Shown: positions 27,139-42,299, numbered from the stretch's first letter. The stretch is DNA of 64,000 nt from Adenanthera pavonina (GCA_026686845.1 JAIVEN010000046.1:124001-188000); one strand, 5' to 3'. Notes: generated by a model from the sequence alone, not told the origin. Made by a program: numbers and translations.

Positions 27139-30100
27139 GCGGCTTACTCACAACAATTCGAGTCTAGTTGGAAGAAACGTGCACAATTCGGCTTCATCAT
27201 CACGCCATTTTGGCCAAATGATCCAACTTTATGAAAACGCATTGAGAAGCAAATGAAAACAGAAAATATCTCGAAATTTGCAACACGAACAGAGCTAGTG
27301 AGTTTATCCGACATCCTCACACCAATTTGAGCCTTGGTTGATGAAAGAAACACAATTGGATTCCGCTTTAACCTCATTTTGTTCGAAAGTTCCAGGTTTC
27401 TAATCATTCATCTAGAGGCTCTAAGGAGGAGAATGCCACAAGATTTGGAATTCTAAGCGAGGTAGGGAGTTTATGCGGCTTACTCACAACAATTCGAGTC
27501 TAGTTGGAAGAAACGTGCACAATTCGACTTCATCATCACGCCATTTCGGCCAAACGATCTAACTTTATGAAAATGCATTGAAAAGCAAAAGAAATCGAAA
27601 AATCTCACGAAATTTGCAACACGCAGTGAGCTAGTGAGTTTATCCGACATCGTCACACGAATTTGAGCCATGTATGATGAAATGAACACAATCAGATTCC
27701 GCTTTAACCTCATTTTGTTTGAAAGTTCCAGATTTCTAAACATTCATCAGGAGCCTCTAAGGAGGAGAATGCCACAAGATTTGGAATTTTAAGCGACCTA
27801 GGGGGTTTATGCGGCTTACTCACAACAAGTCGAGTCCAGTTGGAAGAAACGTGCACAACTCGGCTTCATCATCACGCCATTTAGGCCAAACGATCCAACT
27901 TTATGAAAGTGCTATGAAAAGCAAAAGAAATCAGAAAATCTCACGAAATTTGCAACATGAAGTGAGCTAGTGCTTTTATCCGACATACTCACACCAATTT
28001 GAGCCTAGGTTGATGAAATGAACACAATCGGATTCCGGTTTAACCTCATTTTGTTTGAAAGTTCCAGGTATCTAAACATTCACCAGGAAGTTCTAGGGAG
28101 GAGAATGCCACAAGATTTGGAATTCTAAGCGAGGTAGGGAGTTTATGCGGCTTACTCACAACAATTCGAGTCTAGTTGGAAGAAACGTGCACAATTCGGC
28201 TTCATCATCACGCCATTTTTGCCAAACGATCCAACTTTATGAAAATGCATTGAGAAGCAAATGAAAACAGAAAATCTCTCTAAATTTGCAACACGAACAG
28301 AGCTAGTGAGGTTATCCGACACACTCACACCAATTTGAGCCTTGGTTGATGAAAGAAAAATAATTGGATTCCGCTTTAACCTCATTTTGTTCGAAAGTTC
28401 CAGGTTTCTAAACATTCATCCGGAGGCTCTAAGGAGGAGAATGCCACAAGATTTGGAATTCTAAGTGAGGTAGGGAGTTTATGCGGCTTACTCACAACAA
28501 GTCGAGTCCAGTTGGAAGAAACGTGCACAATTCGGCTTCATCATCACGCCATTTTGGCCAAATGATCCAACTTTATGAAAACGCATTGAGAAGCAAATGA
28601 AAACAGAAAATCTCTCGAAATTTGCAACACGAACAGAGCTAGTGAGTTTATCCGGCATCCTCACACCAATTTGAGCCATGGTTGATGAAAGAAACACAAT
28701 TGGATTCCGCTTTAACCTCATTTTGTTCGAAAGTTCCAGGTTTCTAAACATTCATCAGGAGCCTCTAAGGAGGAGAATGCCACAAGATTTGGAATTCTAA
28801 GCGAGGTAGGGAGTTTATGCGGCTTACTCACAACAATTCGAGTCTAGTTGGAAGAAACGTGCACAAGTCGGCTTCATCATCACGCCATTTAGGCCAAACG
28901 ATCCAACTTTATGAAAGTGCTACGAAAAGCAAAAGAAATCGGAAAATCTCACGAAATTTGCAACATGAAGTGAGCTAGTGCTTTTATTCGACATACTCAC
29001 ACCAATTTGAGCCTTGGTTGATGAAAGAAAAATAATTGGATTCCGCTTTAACCTCATTTTGTTCGAAAGTTCCAGGTTTCTAAACATTCATCCGGAGGCT
29101 CTAACGATGAGAATGCAACAAGATTTGGAATGCTAAGCGAGGTAGGGAGTTTATGCGGCTTACTCACAACAATTCGAGTCTAGTTGGAAGAAACGTGCAC
29201 AATTCGGCTTCATCATCACGCCATTTTGGCCAAACGATCCAACTTTATGAAAACGCATTGAGAAGCAAATGAAAACAGAAAATCTCTCGAAATTTGCAAC
29301 ACGAACAGAGCTAGTGAGTTTATCCGACATCCTCACACCAATTTGAGCCTTGGTTGATGAAAGAAACACAATTGGATTCCGCTTTAACCTCATTTTGTTC
29401 GAAAGTTTCAGGTTTCTAATCATTCATCTAGAGGCTCTAAGGAGGAGAATGCCACAAGATTTGGAATTTTAAGCGACCTAGGGGGTTTATGCGGCTTACT
29501 CACAACAAGTCGAGTCCAGTTGGAAGAAACGTGCACAACTCGGCTTCATCATCACGCCATTTAGGCCAAACGATCCAACTTTATGAAAGTGCTATGAAAA
29601 GCAAAAGAAATCAGAAAATCTCACGAAATTTGCAACATGAAGTGAGCTAGTGCTTTTATCCGACATACTCACACCAATTTGAGCCTAGGTTGATGAAATG
29701 AACACAATCGGATTCCGCTTTAACCTCATTTTGTTTGAAATTTCCAGGTATCTAAACATTCACCAGGAAGTTCTAGGGAGGAGAATGCCACAAGATTTGG
29801 AATTCTAAGCGAGGTAGGGAGTTTATGCGGCCCACTCACAACAATTCGAGTCTAGTTGGAAGAAACGTGCACAACTCGGCTTCATCATCACGCCATTTTG
29901 GCCAAACGATCCAACTTTATGAAAACGCATTGAGAAGCAAATGAAAACAGAAAATCTCTCTAAATTTGAAACACGAACAGAGCTAGTGAGCTTATCCGAC
30001 ACACTCACACCAATTTGAGCCTTGGTTGATGAAAGAAAAATAATTGGATTCCGCTTTAACCTCATTTTGTTCGAAAGTTCCAGGTTTCTCAACATTCATC

Positions 30101-32220
30101 CGGAGGCTCTAACGATGAGAATGCAACAAGATTTGGAATGCTAAGCGAGGTAGGGAGTTTATGCGGCTTACTCACAACAAATTGAGTCCAGATGGAACAA
30201 ACGTGCAAAATTCGGCTTCATCATCACGCCGTTTTGGCCAAACAATTCAACTTTATGAAAATGCTATGAAAAGCAAAAGAAATCGGAAAATCTCACGAAA
30301 TTTGCAACATGAAGTGAGCTAGTGCTTTTATCTGACATACTCACACCAATTGGAGTCTAGGTTGATGAAATGAACACAATCGGATTCCGGTTTAACCTCA
30401 TTTTGTTTGAAAGTTCCAGGTATCTAAACATTCACCAGGAAGTTCTAGGGAGGAGAATGCCACAAGATTTGGAATTCTAAGCGAGGTAGGGAGTTTATGC
30501 GGCCCACTCACAACAATTCGAGTCTAGTAGCAAGAAACGTGCACAACTCGGCTTCATCATCACGCCATTTTGGCCAAACGATCCAACTTTATGAAAACGC
30601 ATTGAGAAGCAAATGAAAACAGAAAATCTCTCGAAATTTGCAACACGAACAGAGCTAGTGAGTTTATCCGGCATCCACACACCAATTTGAGCCTTGGTTG
30701 ATGAAAGAAACACAATTGGATTCCGCTTTAACCTCATTTTGTTCGAAAGTTCCAGGTTTCTAAACATTCATCAGGAGCCTCTAAGGAGGAGAATGCCACA
30801 AGATTTGGAATTCTAAGTGAGGTAGGGAGTTTATGCGGCTTACTCACAACAAGTCGAGTCCAGTTGGAAGAAACGTGCACAATTCGGCTTCATCATCACG
30901 CCATTTTGGCCAAACGATCCAACTTTATGAAAACGCATTGAGAAGCAAATGAAAACAGAAAATCTCTCGAAATTTGCAACACGAACAGAGCTAGTGAGTT
31001 TATCCGACATCCACACACCAATTTGAGCCTTGGTTCATGAAAGAAACACAATTGGATTCCGCTTTAACCTCATTTTGTTCAAAAGTTCCAGGTTTCTAAA
31101 CATTCATCCGGAGGCTCTAACGATGAGAATGCCACAAGATTTGGAATTCTAAGCGAGGTAGGGAGTTTATACGGCTTACTCACAACAATTCGAGTCTAGT
31201 TGGAAGAAACGTGCATAATTCGGCTTCATCATCACGCCATTTCGGCCAAACGATCTAACTTTATGAAAATGCATTGAAAAGCAAAAGAAATCGGAAAATC
31301 TCATGAAATTTGCAACACGAAGTGAGCTAGTGAGTTTATCCGACATCGTCACACGAATTTGAGCCATGTATGATGAAATGAACACAATCGGATTCCGCTT
31401 TAACCTCATTTTGTTTGAAAGTTCGAGATTTCTAAACATTCATCAGGAGCCTCTAAGGAGGAGAATGCCACAAGATTTGGAATTTTAAGCGACCTAGGGG
31501 GTTTATGCGGCTTACTCACAACAAGTCGAGTCCAGTTGGAAGAAACGTGCACAACTCGGCTTCATCATCACGCCATTTAGGCCAAACGATCCAACTTTAT
31601 GAAAATGCTATGAAAAGCAAAAGAAATCGCAAAATCTCACGAAATTTGCAACATGAAGTGAGCTAGTGCTTTTATCCGACATACTCACACCAATTTGAGC
31701 CTAGGTTGATGAGATGAACACAATCGGATTCCACTTTAACCTCATGTTGTTCAAAAGTTCCAGGTTTGTAAACATTCACCAGGAAGCTCTAGGGAGGAGA
31801 ATGCCACAAGATTTGGAAATGTAAGCGAGGTAGAGAGTTTATGCGGCTTATCACAACAATTCGAGTCTAGTTGGGAGAAACGTGCACAATTCCGATTGTT
31901 CATCACGCCATTTAGGCCAAACGATCCAACTTTATGAAAATGCTTTGAAAAGCAAAAGAAATCGGAAAGTCTCACGAAATTTGCAACATGAAGTGAGCTA
32001 GTGCTTTAATCCGACATACTCACACCAATTTGAGCCTAGGTTGATGAGATGAACACAATCGGATTCCGCTTTAACCTGATTTTGTTCGAAAGTTCCAAGT
32101 TTCTAAATATTCATCAGGAGGCTCTAAGGAGGAGAATGCAACAAGATTTGGAAATGAAAGCGAGGTAGGGAGTTTATGCGGCTTACTCATAACAATTCGA
32201 GTCTAGTTGGGAGAAACAAG

Positions 32221-33562
32221 CACAATTCCGATTGTTCATCACGCCATTTAGGCCAAACGATCCAACTTTATGAAAATGCTTTGAAAAGCAAAAGAAATCG
32301 GAAAATCTCACGAAATTTGCAACATGAAGTGAGCTAGTGCTTTTATCCGACATACTCACACCAATTTGAGCCTAGGTTGATGAGATGAACACAATCGGAT
32401 TCCACTTTAACCTGAATTTGTTCGAAAGTTCCAGGTTTCTAAACATTCACGAGGAAGCTCTAGGGAGGAGAATGCCACAAGATTTGGAAAAGTAAGCGAG
32501 GTAGGGAGTTTATGCGGCTTACTCACAACAATTCGAGTCTAGTTGGAAGAAACATGCACAATTCGGCTTCATCATCACGCCATTTTGGCCAAACGATCCA
32601 ACTTTATGGAAATGCTTTGAGAAGCAAATGAAAACAGAAAATCTCTCTAAATTTGCAACACGAACAGAGCTAGTGAGTTTATCCGACATCCTCACACCAA
32701 TTTGAGCCTTGGTTGATGAAAGAAACACAATTGGATTCCGCTTTAACCTCATTTTGTTCGAAAGTTCCAGGTTTCTAAACATTCATCAGGAGCCTCTAAG
32801 GAGGAGAATGCCACAAGATTTGGAATTCTAAGTGAGGTACGGAGTTTATGCGGCTTACTCACAACAAGTCGAGTCCAGTTGGAAGAAACGTGCACAATTC
32901 GGCTTCATCATCACGCCATTTTGGCCAAACGATCCAACTTTATGAAAACGCATTGAGAAGCAAATGAAAACAGAAAATCTCTCGAAATTTGCAACACGAA
33001 CAGAGCTAGTGAGTTTATCCGGCATCCACACACCAATTTGAGCCTTGGTTGATGAAAGAAACACAATCGGATTCCAGTTTAACCTCATGTTGTTCGAAAG
33101 TTCCAGGTTTGTAAACATTCACCAGGAAGCTCTAGGGAGGAGAATGCCCCAAGATTTGGAAATGTAAGCGTGGTAGAGAGTTTATGCGGCTTATCACAAC
33201 AATTCGAGTCTAGTTGGGAGAAACGTGCACAATTCCGATTGTTCATCACGCCATTTAGGCCAAATGATCCAACTTTATGAAAATGCTTTGAAAAGCAAAA
33301 GAAATCGCAAAATCTCACGAAATTTGCAACATGAAGTGAGCTAGTGCTTTAATCCGACATACTCACACCAATTTGAGCCTAGGTTGATGAGATGAACACA
33401 ATCGGATTCCACTTTAACCTCATGTTGTTCGAAAGTTCCAGGTTTGTAAACATTCACCTGGAAGCTCTAGGGAGGAGAATGCCACAAGATTTGGAAATGT
33501 AAGCGAGGTAGAGAGTTTATGCGGCTTATCACAACAATTCGAGTCTAGTTGGGAGAAACGTG
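32221..33562 (+). repeat. 1342-bp four-monomer tandem duplication, copy 1
   Basis: At an offset of 1342 bp the sequence from 32221 to about 33600 appears identical to that from 33563 to 34942 at every place I compared. Shared rare variants are CTTTATGGAAATGCTTTG, GAGGTACGGAGTTTATG, AATGCCCCAAGATTTGG and TTAACCTGAATTTGTTCG. The left edge is marked by GAAACAAGCAC versus GAAACGTGCAC just before the match. The unit holds two A and two C-related monomers. Confidence 0.9.
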
Positions 33563-34904
33563 CACAATTCCGATTGTTCATCACGCCATTTAGGCCAAAC
33601 GATCCAACTTTATGAAAATGCTTTGAAAAGCAAAAGAAATCGGAAAATCTCACGAAATTTGCAACATGAAGTGAGCTAGTGCTTTTATCCGACATACTCA
33701 CACCAATTTGAGCCTAGGTTGATGAGATGAACACAATCGGATTCCACTTTAACCTGAATTTGTTCGAAAGTTCCAGGTTTCTAAACATTCACGAGGAAGC
33801 TCTAGGGAGGAGAATGCCACAAGATTTGGAAAAGTAAGCGAGGTAGGGAGTTTATGCGGCTTACTCACAACAATTCGAGTCTAGTTGGAAGAAACATGCA
33901 CAATTCGGCTTCATCATCACGCCATTTTGGCCAAACGATCCAACTTTATGGAAATGCTTTGAGAAGCAAATGAAAACAGAAAATCTCTCTAAATTTGCAA
34001 CACGAACAGAGCTAGTGAGTTTATCCGACATCCTCACACCAATTTGAGCCTTGGTTGATGAAAGAAACACAATTGGATTCCGCTTTAACCTCATTTTGTT
34101 CGAAAGTTCCAGGTTTCTAAACATTCATCAGGAGCCTCTAAGGAGGAGAATGCCACAAGATTTGGAATTCTAAGTGAGGTACGGAGTTTATGCGGCTTAC
34201 TCACAACAAGTCGAGTCCAGTTGGAAGAAACGTGCACAATTCGGCTTCATCATCACGCCATTTTGGCCAAACGATCCAACTTTATGAAAACGCATTGAGA
34301 AGCAAATGAAAACAGAAAATCTCTCGAAATTTGCAACACGAACAGAGCTAGTGAGTTTATCCGGCATCCACACACCAATTTGAGCCTTGGTTGATGAAAG
34401 AAACACAATCGGATTCCAGTTTAACCTCATGTTGTTCGAAAGTTCCAGGTTTGTAAACATTCACCAGGAAGCTCTAGGGAGGAGAATGCCCCAAGATTTG
34501 GAAATGTAAGCGTGGTAGAGAGTTTATGCGGCTTATCACAACAATTCGAGTCTAGTTGGGAGAAACGTGCACAATTCCGATTGTTCATCACGCCATTTAG
34601 GCCAAATGATCCAACTTTATGAAAATGCTTTGAAAAGCAAAAGAAATCGCAAAATCTCACGAAATTTGCAACATGAAGTGAGCTAGTGCTTTAATCCGAC
34701 ATACTCACACCAATTTGAGCCTAGGTTGATGAGATGAACACAATCGGATTCCACTTTAACCTCATGTTGTTCGAAAGTTCCAGGTTTGTAAACATTCACC
34801 TGGAAGCTCTAGGGAGGAGAATGCCACAAGATTTGGAAATGTAAGCGAGGTAGAGAGTTTATGCGGCTTATCACAACAATTCGAGTCTAGTTGGGAGAAA
34901 CGTG
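33563..34904 (+). repeat. 1342-bp four-monomer tandem duplication, copy 2
   Basis: This is the second, directly adjacent copy. Identity with copy 1 continues to about 34942, where the sequence switches to CAAACAATCTAACTTTATG with an A-type continuation. The absence of visible differences makes this one of the most recent rearrangements in the window. Confidence 0.9.
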
Positions 34905-37900
34905 CACAATTCCGATTGTTCATCACGCCATTTAGGCCAAACAATCTAACTTTATGAAAAATGCATTGAAAAGCAAAAGAAATCGGAAAATCTCATGAAA
35001 TTTGCAACACGAAGTGAGCTAGTGAGTTTATCCGACATCGTCACACGAATTTGAGCCATGTATGATGAAATGAACACAATCGGATTCCGCTTTAACCTCA
35101 TTTTGTTTGAAAGTTCGAGATTTCTAAACATTCATCAGGAGCCTCTAAGGAGGAGAATGCCACAAGATTTGGAATTTTAAGCGACCTAGGGGGTTTATGC
35201 GGCTTACTCACAACAAGTCGAGTCCAGTTGGAAGAAACGTGCACAACTCGGCTTCATCATCACGCCATTTAGGCCAAACGATCCAACTTTATGAAAGTGC
35301 TATGAAAAGCAAAAGAAATCAGAAAATCTCACGAAATTTGCAACATGAAGTGAGCTAGTGCTTTTATCCGACATACTCACACCAATTTGAGCCTAGGTTG
35401 ATGAAATGAACACAATCGGATTCCGGTTTAACCTCATTTTGTTTGAAAGTTCCAGGTTTCTAAACATTCACCAGGAAGTTCTAGGGAGGAGAATGCCACA
35501 AGATTTGGAATTTAAAGCGACCTAGGGGGTTTATGCGGCTTACTCACAACAATTCGAGTCTAGTTGGGAGAAACGTGCACAATTCCGATTGTTCATCACG
35601 CCATTTAGGCCAAACAATCCAACTTTATGAAAATGCTTTGAAAAGCAAAAGAAATCGGAAAATCTCATGAAATTTGCAACATGAAGTGAGCTAGTGCTTT
35701 AATCCGACATACTCACACCAATTTGAGCCTAGGTTGATGAGATGAACACAATCGGATTCCACTTTAACCTCATGTTGTTCGAAAGTTCCAGGTTTGTAAA
35801 CATTCACCAGGAAGCTCTAGGGAGGAGAATGCCACAAGATTTGGAAATGTAAGCGAGGTAGAGAGTTTATGCGGCTTATCACAACAATTCGAGTCTAGTT
35901 GGGAGAAACGAGCACAATTCCGATTGTTCATCACGCCATTTAGGCCAAACGATCCAACTTTATGAAAATGCTTTGAAAAGCAAAAGAAATCGCAAAATCT
36001 CACGAAATTTGCAACATGAAGTGAGCTAGTGCTTTAATCCGACATACTCACACCAATTTGAGCGTAGGTTGATGAGATGAACACAATCGGATTCCGCTTT
36101 AACCTGATTTTGTTCGAAAGTTCCAAGTTTCTAAATATTCAGCAGGAGGCTCTAAGGAGGAGAATGCAACAAGATTTGGAAATGAAAGCGAGGTAGGGAG
36201 TTTATGCGGCTTACTCATAACAATTCGAGTCTAGTTGGGAGAAACGTGCACAACTCGGCCTCATCATCACGCCATTTTGGCCAAAAAATCCAACTTTATG
36301 AAAATGCATTGAAAAGCAAAAGAAATCGCAAAATCTCACGAAATTTGCAACATGAAGTGAGCTAGTGCTTTTATCCGACATACTCACACCAATTTGAGCC
36401 TAGGTTGATGAGATGAACACAATCGGATTCCACTTTAACCTCATGTTGTTCGAAAGTTCCAGTTTTGTAAACATTCACCAGGAAGCTCTAGGGAGGAGAA
36501 TGCCACAAGATTTGGAATTCTAAGCTAGGTAGGGAGTTTATGCGGCTTACTCACAACAATTCGAGTCCAGTTGGAAGAAACGTGCACAATTCGGCTTCAT
36601 CATCACGCCATTTTGGCCAAACGATCCAACTTTATGAAAACGCATTGAGAAGCAAATGAAAACTGAAAATCTCTCGAAATTTGCAACACGAACAGAGCTA
36701 CTGAGTTTATCCGGCATCCTCACACCAATTTGAGCCTTGGTTGATGAAAGAAACACAATTGGATTCCGCTTTAACCTCATGTTGTTCGAAAGTTCCAGGT
36801 TTGTAAACATTCACCAGGAAGCTCTAGGGAGGAGAATGCCACAAGATTTGGAATTCTAAGCGTGGTAGGGAGTTTATGCGGCTTACTTACAACAAGTCGA
36901 GTCCAGTTGGAAGAAACGTGCACAATTCGGCTTCATCATCACGCCATTTTGGCCAAACGATCCAACTTTATGAAAATGCATTGAGAAGCAAATGAAAACA
37001 GAAAATCTCTCGAAATTTGCAACACGAACAGAGCTAGTGCTTTAATCCGACATACTCACACCAATTTGAGCCTAGGTTGATGAGATGAACACAATCGGAT
37101 TCCGCTTTAACCTGATTTTGTTCGAAAGTTCCAAGTTTCTAAATATTCATCAGGAGGCTCTAAAGCGGAGAATGCAACAAGATTTGGAAATGAAAGCGAG
37201 GTAGGGAGTTTATGCGGCTTACTCATAACAATTCGAGTCTAGTTGGGACAAACGTGCACAACTCGGCCTCATCATCACGCCATTTAGGCCAAACGATCCA
37301 ACTTTATGAAAATGCTTTGAAAAGCAAAAGAAATCAGAAAATCTCACGAAATTTGCAACATGAAGTGAGCTAGTGCTTTTATCCGACATACTCACACCAA
37401 TTTGAGCCTAGGTTGATGAGATGAACACAATCGGATTCCACTTTAACCTCATGTTGTTCGAAAGTTCCAGGTTTGTAAACATTCACCTGGAAGCTCTAGG
37501 GAGGAGAATACCACAAGATTTGGAAATGTAATCGAGGTAGGGAGTTTATGCGGCTTATCACAACAATTCGAGTCTAGTTGGGAGAAACGTGCACAATTCC
37601 GATTGTTCATCACGCCATTTAGGCCAAACGTTCCAACTTTATGAAAATGCTTTGAAAAGCAAAAGAAATCGGAAAATCTCACGAAATTTGCAACATGAAG
37701 TGAGCTAGTGCTTTAATCCGACATACTCACACCAATTTGAGCCTAGGTTGATGAGATGAACACAATCGGATTCCGGTTTAATCTCATTTTGTTTGAAAGT
37801 TCCAGGTTTCTAAACATTCACCAGGAAGTTCTAGGGAGGAGAATGCCACAAGATTTGGAATTCTAAGCGAGGTAGGGAGTTTATACGGCCCACTCACAAC

Positions 37901-40509
37901 AATTCGAGTCTTGTTGGAAGAAACGTGCACAACTCGGCTTCATCATCACGCCATTTTGGCCAAACGATCCAACTTTGTGAAAATGCAATGAAAAGCAAAT
38001 GAAAACATAAAATCTCTCGAAATTTGCAACACGAACAGAGCTAGTGAGCTTATCCGACACACTCACACCAATTTGAGCCTTGGTTGATGAAAGAAAAACA
38101 ATTGGATTCCGCTTTAACCTCATTTTGTTCGAAAGTTCCAGGTTTCTAAACATTCATCCGGAGGCTCTAACGAGGAGAATGCAACAAGATTTGGAATGCT
38201 AAGCGAGGTAGGGAGTTTATGCGGCTTACTCACAACAAATGGAGTCCAGATGGAAGAAACATGCACAATTCGGCTTCATCATCACGCCGTTTTGGCCAAA
38301 CGATTCAACTTTATGAAAACGCTATGAAAAGCAAAAGAAATCGGAAAATCTCACGAAATTTCCAACATGAAGTGAGCTAGTGCTTTTATTTGACATACTC
38401 ACACCAATTGGAGCCTAGGTTGATGAAATGAACACAATCGGATTCCGGTTTAACCTCATTTTGTTTGAAAGTTCCAGGTATCTAAACATTCACCAGGAAG
38501 TTCTAGGGAGGAGAATGCCACAAGATTTGGAATTTTAAGCGACCTAGGGGGTTTATGAGGCTTACTCACAACAATTCGACTCTAGTTGGAAGAAACGTGC
38601 ACAATTCGGCTTCATCATCACGCCATTTTGGCCAAACGATCCAACTTTATGAAAACGCATTGAGAAGCAAATGAAAACAGAAAATCTCTCGAAATTTCCA
38701 ACACGAACAGAGCTAGTGAGTTTATCCGACATCCTCACACCAATTTGAGCCTTGGTTGATGAAAGAAACACAATTGGATTCCGCTTTAACCTCATTTTGT
38801 TCGAAAGTTCCAGGTTTCTAATCATTCATCTGGAGGCTCTAAGGAGGAGAATGCCACAAGATTTGGAATTCTAAGCGGGGTAGGGAGTTTATGCGGCTTA
38901 CTCACAACAATTCGAGTCTAGTTGGAAGAAACGTGCACAATTCGGCTTCATCATCACGCCATTTCGGCCAAACGATCTAACTTTATGAAAATACATTGAA
39001 AAGCAAAAGAAATTGGAAAATCTCATGAAATTTGCAACACGAAATGAGCTAGTGAGTTTATCCGACATCGTCACACGAATTTGAGCCATGTATGATGAAC
39101 TGAACACAATCGGATTCCGCTTTAACCTCATTTTGTTTGAAAGTTCCAGATTTCTAAACATTCATCAGGAGCCTCTAAGGAGGAGAATGCCACAAGATTT
39201 GGAATTTTAAGCGACCTAGGGGGTTTATGCGGCTTACTCACAACAAGTCGAGTCCAGTTGGAAGAAACGTGCACAATTCGGCTTCATCATCACGCCATTT
39301 CGGCCAAACGATCTAACTTTATGAAAATGCATTGAAAAGCAAAAGAAATCGGAAAATCTCACGAAATTTGCAACAGAGCTAGTGCTTTAATCCGACATAC
39401 TCACACCAATTTGAGACTAGGTTGATGAGATGAACACAATCGGATTCCGGTTTAACCTCATTTTGTTTGAAAGTTCCAGGTTTCTAAACATTCACCAGGA
39501 AGTTCTAGGGAGGAGAATGCCACAAGATTTGGAATTCTAAGCGAGGTAGGGAGTTTATACGACCCACTCACAACAATTCGAGTCTAGTTGGAAGAAACGT
39601 GCACAACTCGGCTTCATCATCACGCCATTTTGGCCAAACGATCCCACTTTGTGAAAATGCAATGAAAAGCAAATGAAAACAGAAAATCTCTCGAAATTTG
39701 CAACACGAACAGAGCTAGTGAGCTTATCCGACACACTCACACCAATTTGAGCCTTGGTTGATGAAAGAAAAACAATTGGATTCCGCTTTAACCTCATTTT
39801 GTTCGAAAGTTCCAGGTTTCTAAACATTCATCCGGAGGCTCTAACGATGAGAATGCCACAAGATTTGGAATTCTAAGCGAGGTAGGGAGTTTATGCGGCT
39901 TACTCACAACAATTCGAGTCTAGTTGGAAGAAACGTGCACAATTCGGCTTCATCATCACGCCATTTTGGCCAAACGATCCAACTTTATGAAAACGCATTG
40001 AGAAGCAAATGAAAACAGAAAATCTCTTGAAATTTGCAACACGAACAGAGCTAGTGAGTTTATCCGACATCCTCACACCAATTTGAGCCTTGGTTGATGA
40101 AAGAAACACAATTGGATTCCGCTTTAACCTCATTTTGTTCGAAAGTTCCAGGTTTCTAATCATTCATCTGGAGGCTCTAAGGAGGAGAATGCCACAAGAT
40201 TTGGAATTCTAAGCGAGGTAGGGAGTTTATGCAGCTTACTCACAACAATTCGAGTCTAGTTGGAAGAAACGTGCACAATTCGGCTTCATCATCACTCCAT
40301 TTCGGCCAAACGATCTAACTTTATGAAAATGCATTGAAAAGCAAAAGAAATCGGAAAATCTCATGAAATTTGCAACACGAAGTGAGCTAGTGAGTTTATC
40401 CGACATCGTCACACGAATTTGAGCCATGTATGATGAAATGAACATAATCGGATTCCGCTTTAACCTCATTTTGTTTGAAAGTTCCAGATTTCTAAACATT
40501 CATCAGGAG

Positions 40510-42290
40510 CCTCTAAGGAGGAGAATGCCACAAGATTTGGAATTTTAAGCGACCTAGGGGGTTTATGCGGCTTACTCACAACAAGTCGAGTCCAGTTGGA
40601 AGAAACGTGCACAACTCGGCTTCATCATCACGCCATTTAGGCCAAACGATCCAACTTTATGAAAATGCTATGAAAAGCAAAAGAAATCGCAAAATCTCAC
40701 GAAATTTGCAACATGAAGTGAGCTAGTGCTTTAATCCGACATACTCACACCAATTTGAGCCTAGGTTGATGAGATGAACACAATCGGATTCCACTTTAAC
40801 CTCATGTTGTTCGAAAGTTCCAGGTTTGTAAACATTCACCAGGAAGCTCTAGGGAGGAGAATGCCACAAGATTTGGAAATGTAAGCGAGGTAGAGAGTTT
40901 ATGCGGCTTATCACAACAATTCGAGTCTAGTTGGGAGAAACGTGCACAATTCCGATTGTTCATCACGCCATTTAGGCCAAACGATCCAACTTTATGAAAA
41001 TGCTTTGAAAAGCAAAAGAAATCGGAAAATCTCACGAAATTTGCAACACGAACAGAGCTAGTGCTTTAATCCGACATACTCACACCAATTTGAGCCTAGG
41101 TTGATGAGATGAACACAATCGGATTCCGCTTTAACCTGATTTTGTTCGAAAGTTCCAAGTTTCTAAATATTCATCAAGAGGCTCTAAGGAGGAGAATGCA
41201 ACAAGATTTGGAAATGAAAGCAAGGTAGGGAGTTTATGCGGCTTACTCATAACAATTCGAGTCTAGTTGGGACAAACGTGCACAACTCGGCCTCATCATC
41301 ACGCCATTTAGGCCAAACGATCCAACTTTATGAAAATGCTTTGAAAAGCAAAAGAAATCGGTAAATCTCACGAAATTTGCAACATGAAGTGAGCTAGTGC
41401 TTTTATCCGACATACTCACACCAATTTGAGCCTAGGTTGATGAGATGAACACAATCGGATTCCACTTTAACCTCATGTTGTTCGAAAGTTCCAGGTTTGT
41501 AAACATTCACCTGGAAGCTCTAGGGAGGAGAATACCACAAGATTTGGAAATGTAAGCGAGGTAGGGAGTTTATGCGGCTTATCACAAATATTCGAGTCTA
41601 GTTGGGAGAAACGTGCACAATTCCGATTGTTCATCACGCCATTTAGGCCAAACGTTCCAACTTTATGAAAATGCTTTGAAAAGCAAAAGAAATCGGAAAA
41701 TCTCACGAAATTTGCAACATGAAGTGAGCTAGTGCTTTAATCCGACATACTCACACCAATTTGAGCCTAGGTTGATGAGATGAACACAATCGGATTCCAC
41801 TTTAACCTCATGTTGTTCGAAAGTTCCAGGTTTGTAAACATTCACCTGGAAGCTCTAGGGAGGAGAATGCCACAAGATTTGGAATTCTAAGCGAGGTAGG
41901 GAGTTTATGCGGCTTACTCACAATAATTCGAGTCTAGTTGGAAGAAACGTACACAACTCGGCTTCATCATCACGCCATTTTGGCCAAACGATCCAACTTT
42001 GTGAAAATGCAATCAAAAGCAAATGAAAACAGAAAATCTCTCAAAATTTGCAACACGAACAGAGCTAGTGAGCTTATCCGACACACTCACACCAATTTGA
42101 GCCTTGTTTGATGATTGAAAAACAATTGGATTCCGCTTTAACCTCATTTTGTTCGAAAGTTCCAGGTTTCTAAACATTCATCCGGAGGCTCTAACGAGGA
42201 GAATGCAACAAGATTTGGAATGCTAAGCGAGGTAGGGAGTTTATGCGGCTTACTCACAACAAATGGAGTCCAGATGGAAGAAACATGCAC
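40510..42290 (+). repeat. 3357-bp-offset duplication, copy 1 (partner 43867-45647)
   Basis: This block matches 43867-45647 at an offset of 3357 bp (ten monomers, allowing for 1-bp-short C copies). Shared rare variants are AAATCGGTAAATCTCACG, CTTATCACAAATATTCGAG, the chimeric CGAACAGAGCTAGTGCTTTAATCC, and GCAATCAAAAGCAAATG. A patch at about 41120-41260 differs and belongs to a different variant class in each copy. Confidence 0.8.
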
Positions 42291-42299
42291 AACTCGGCT

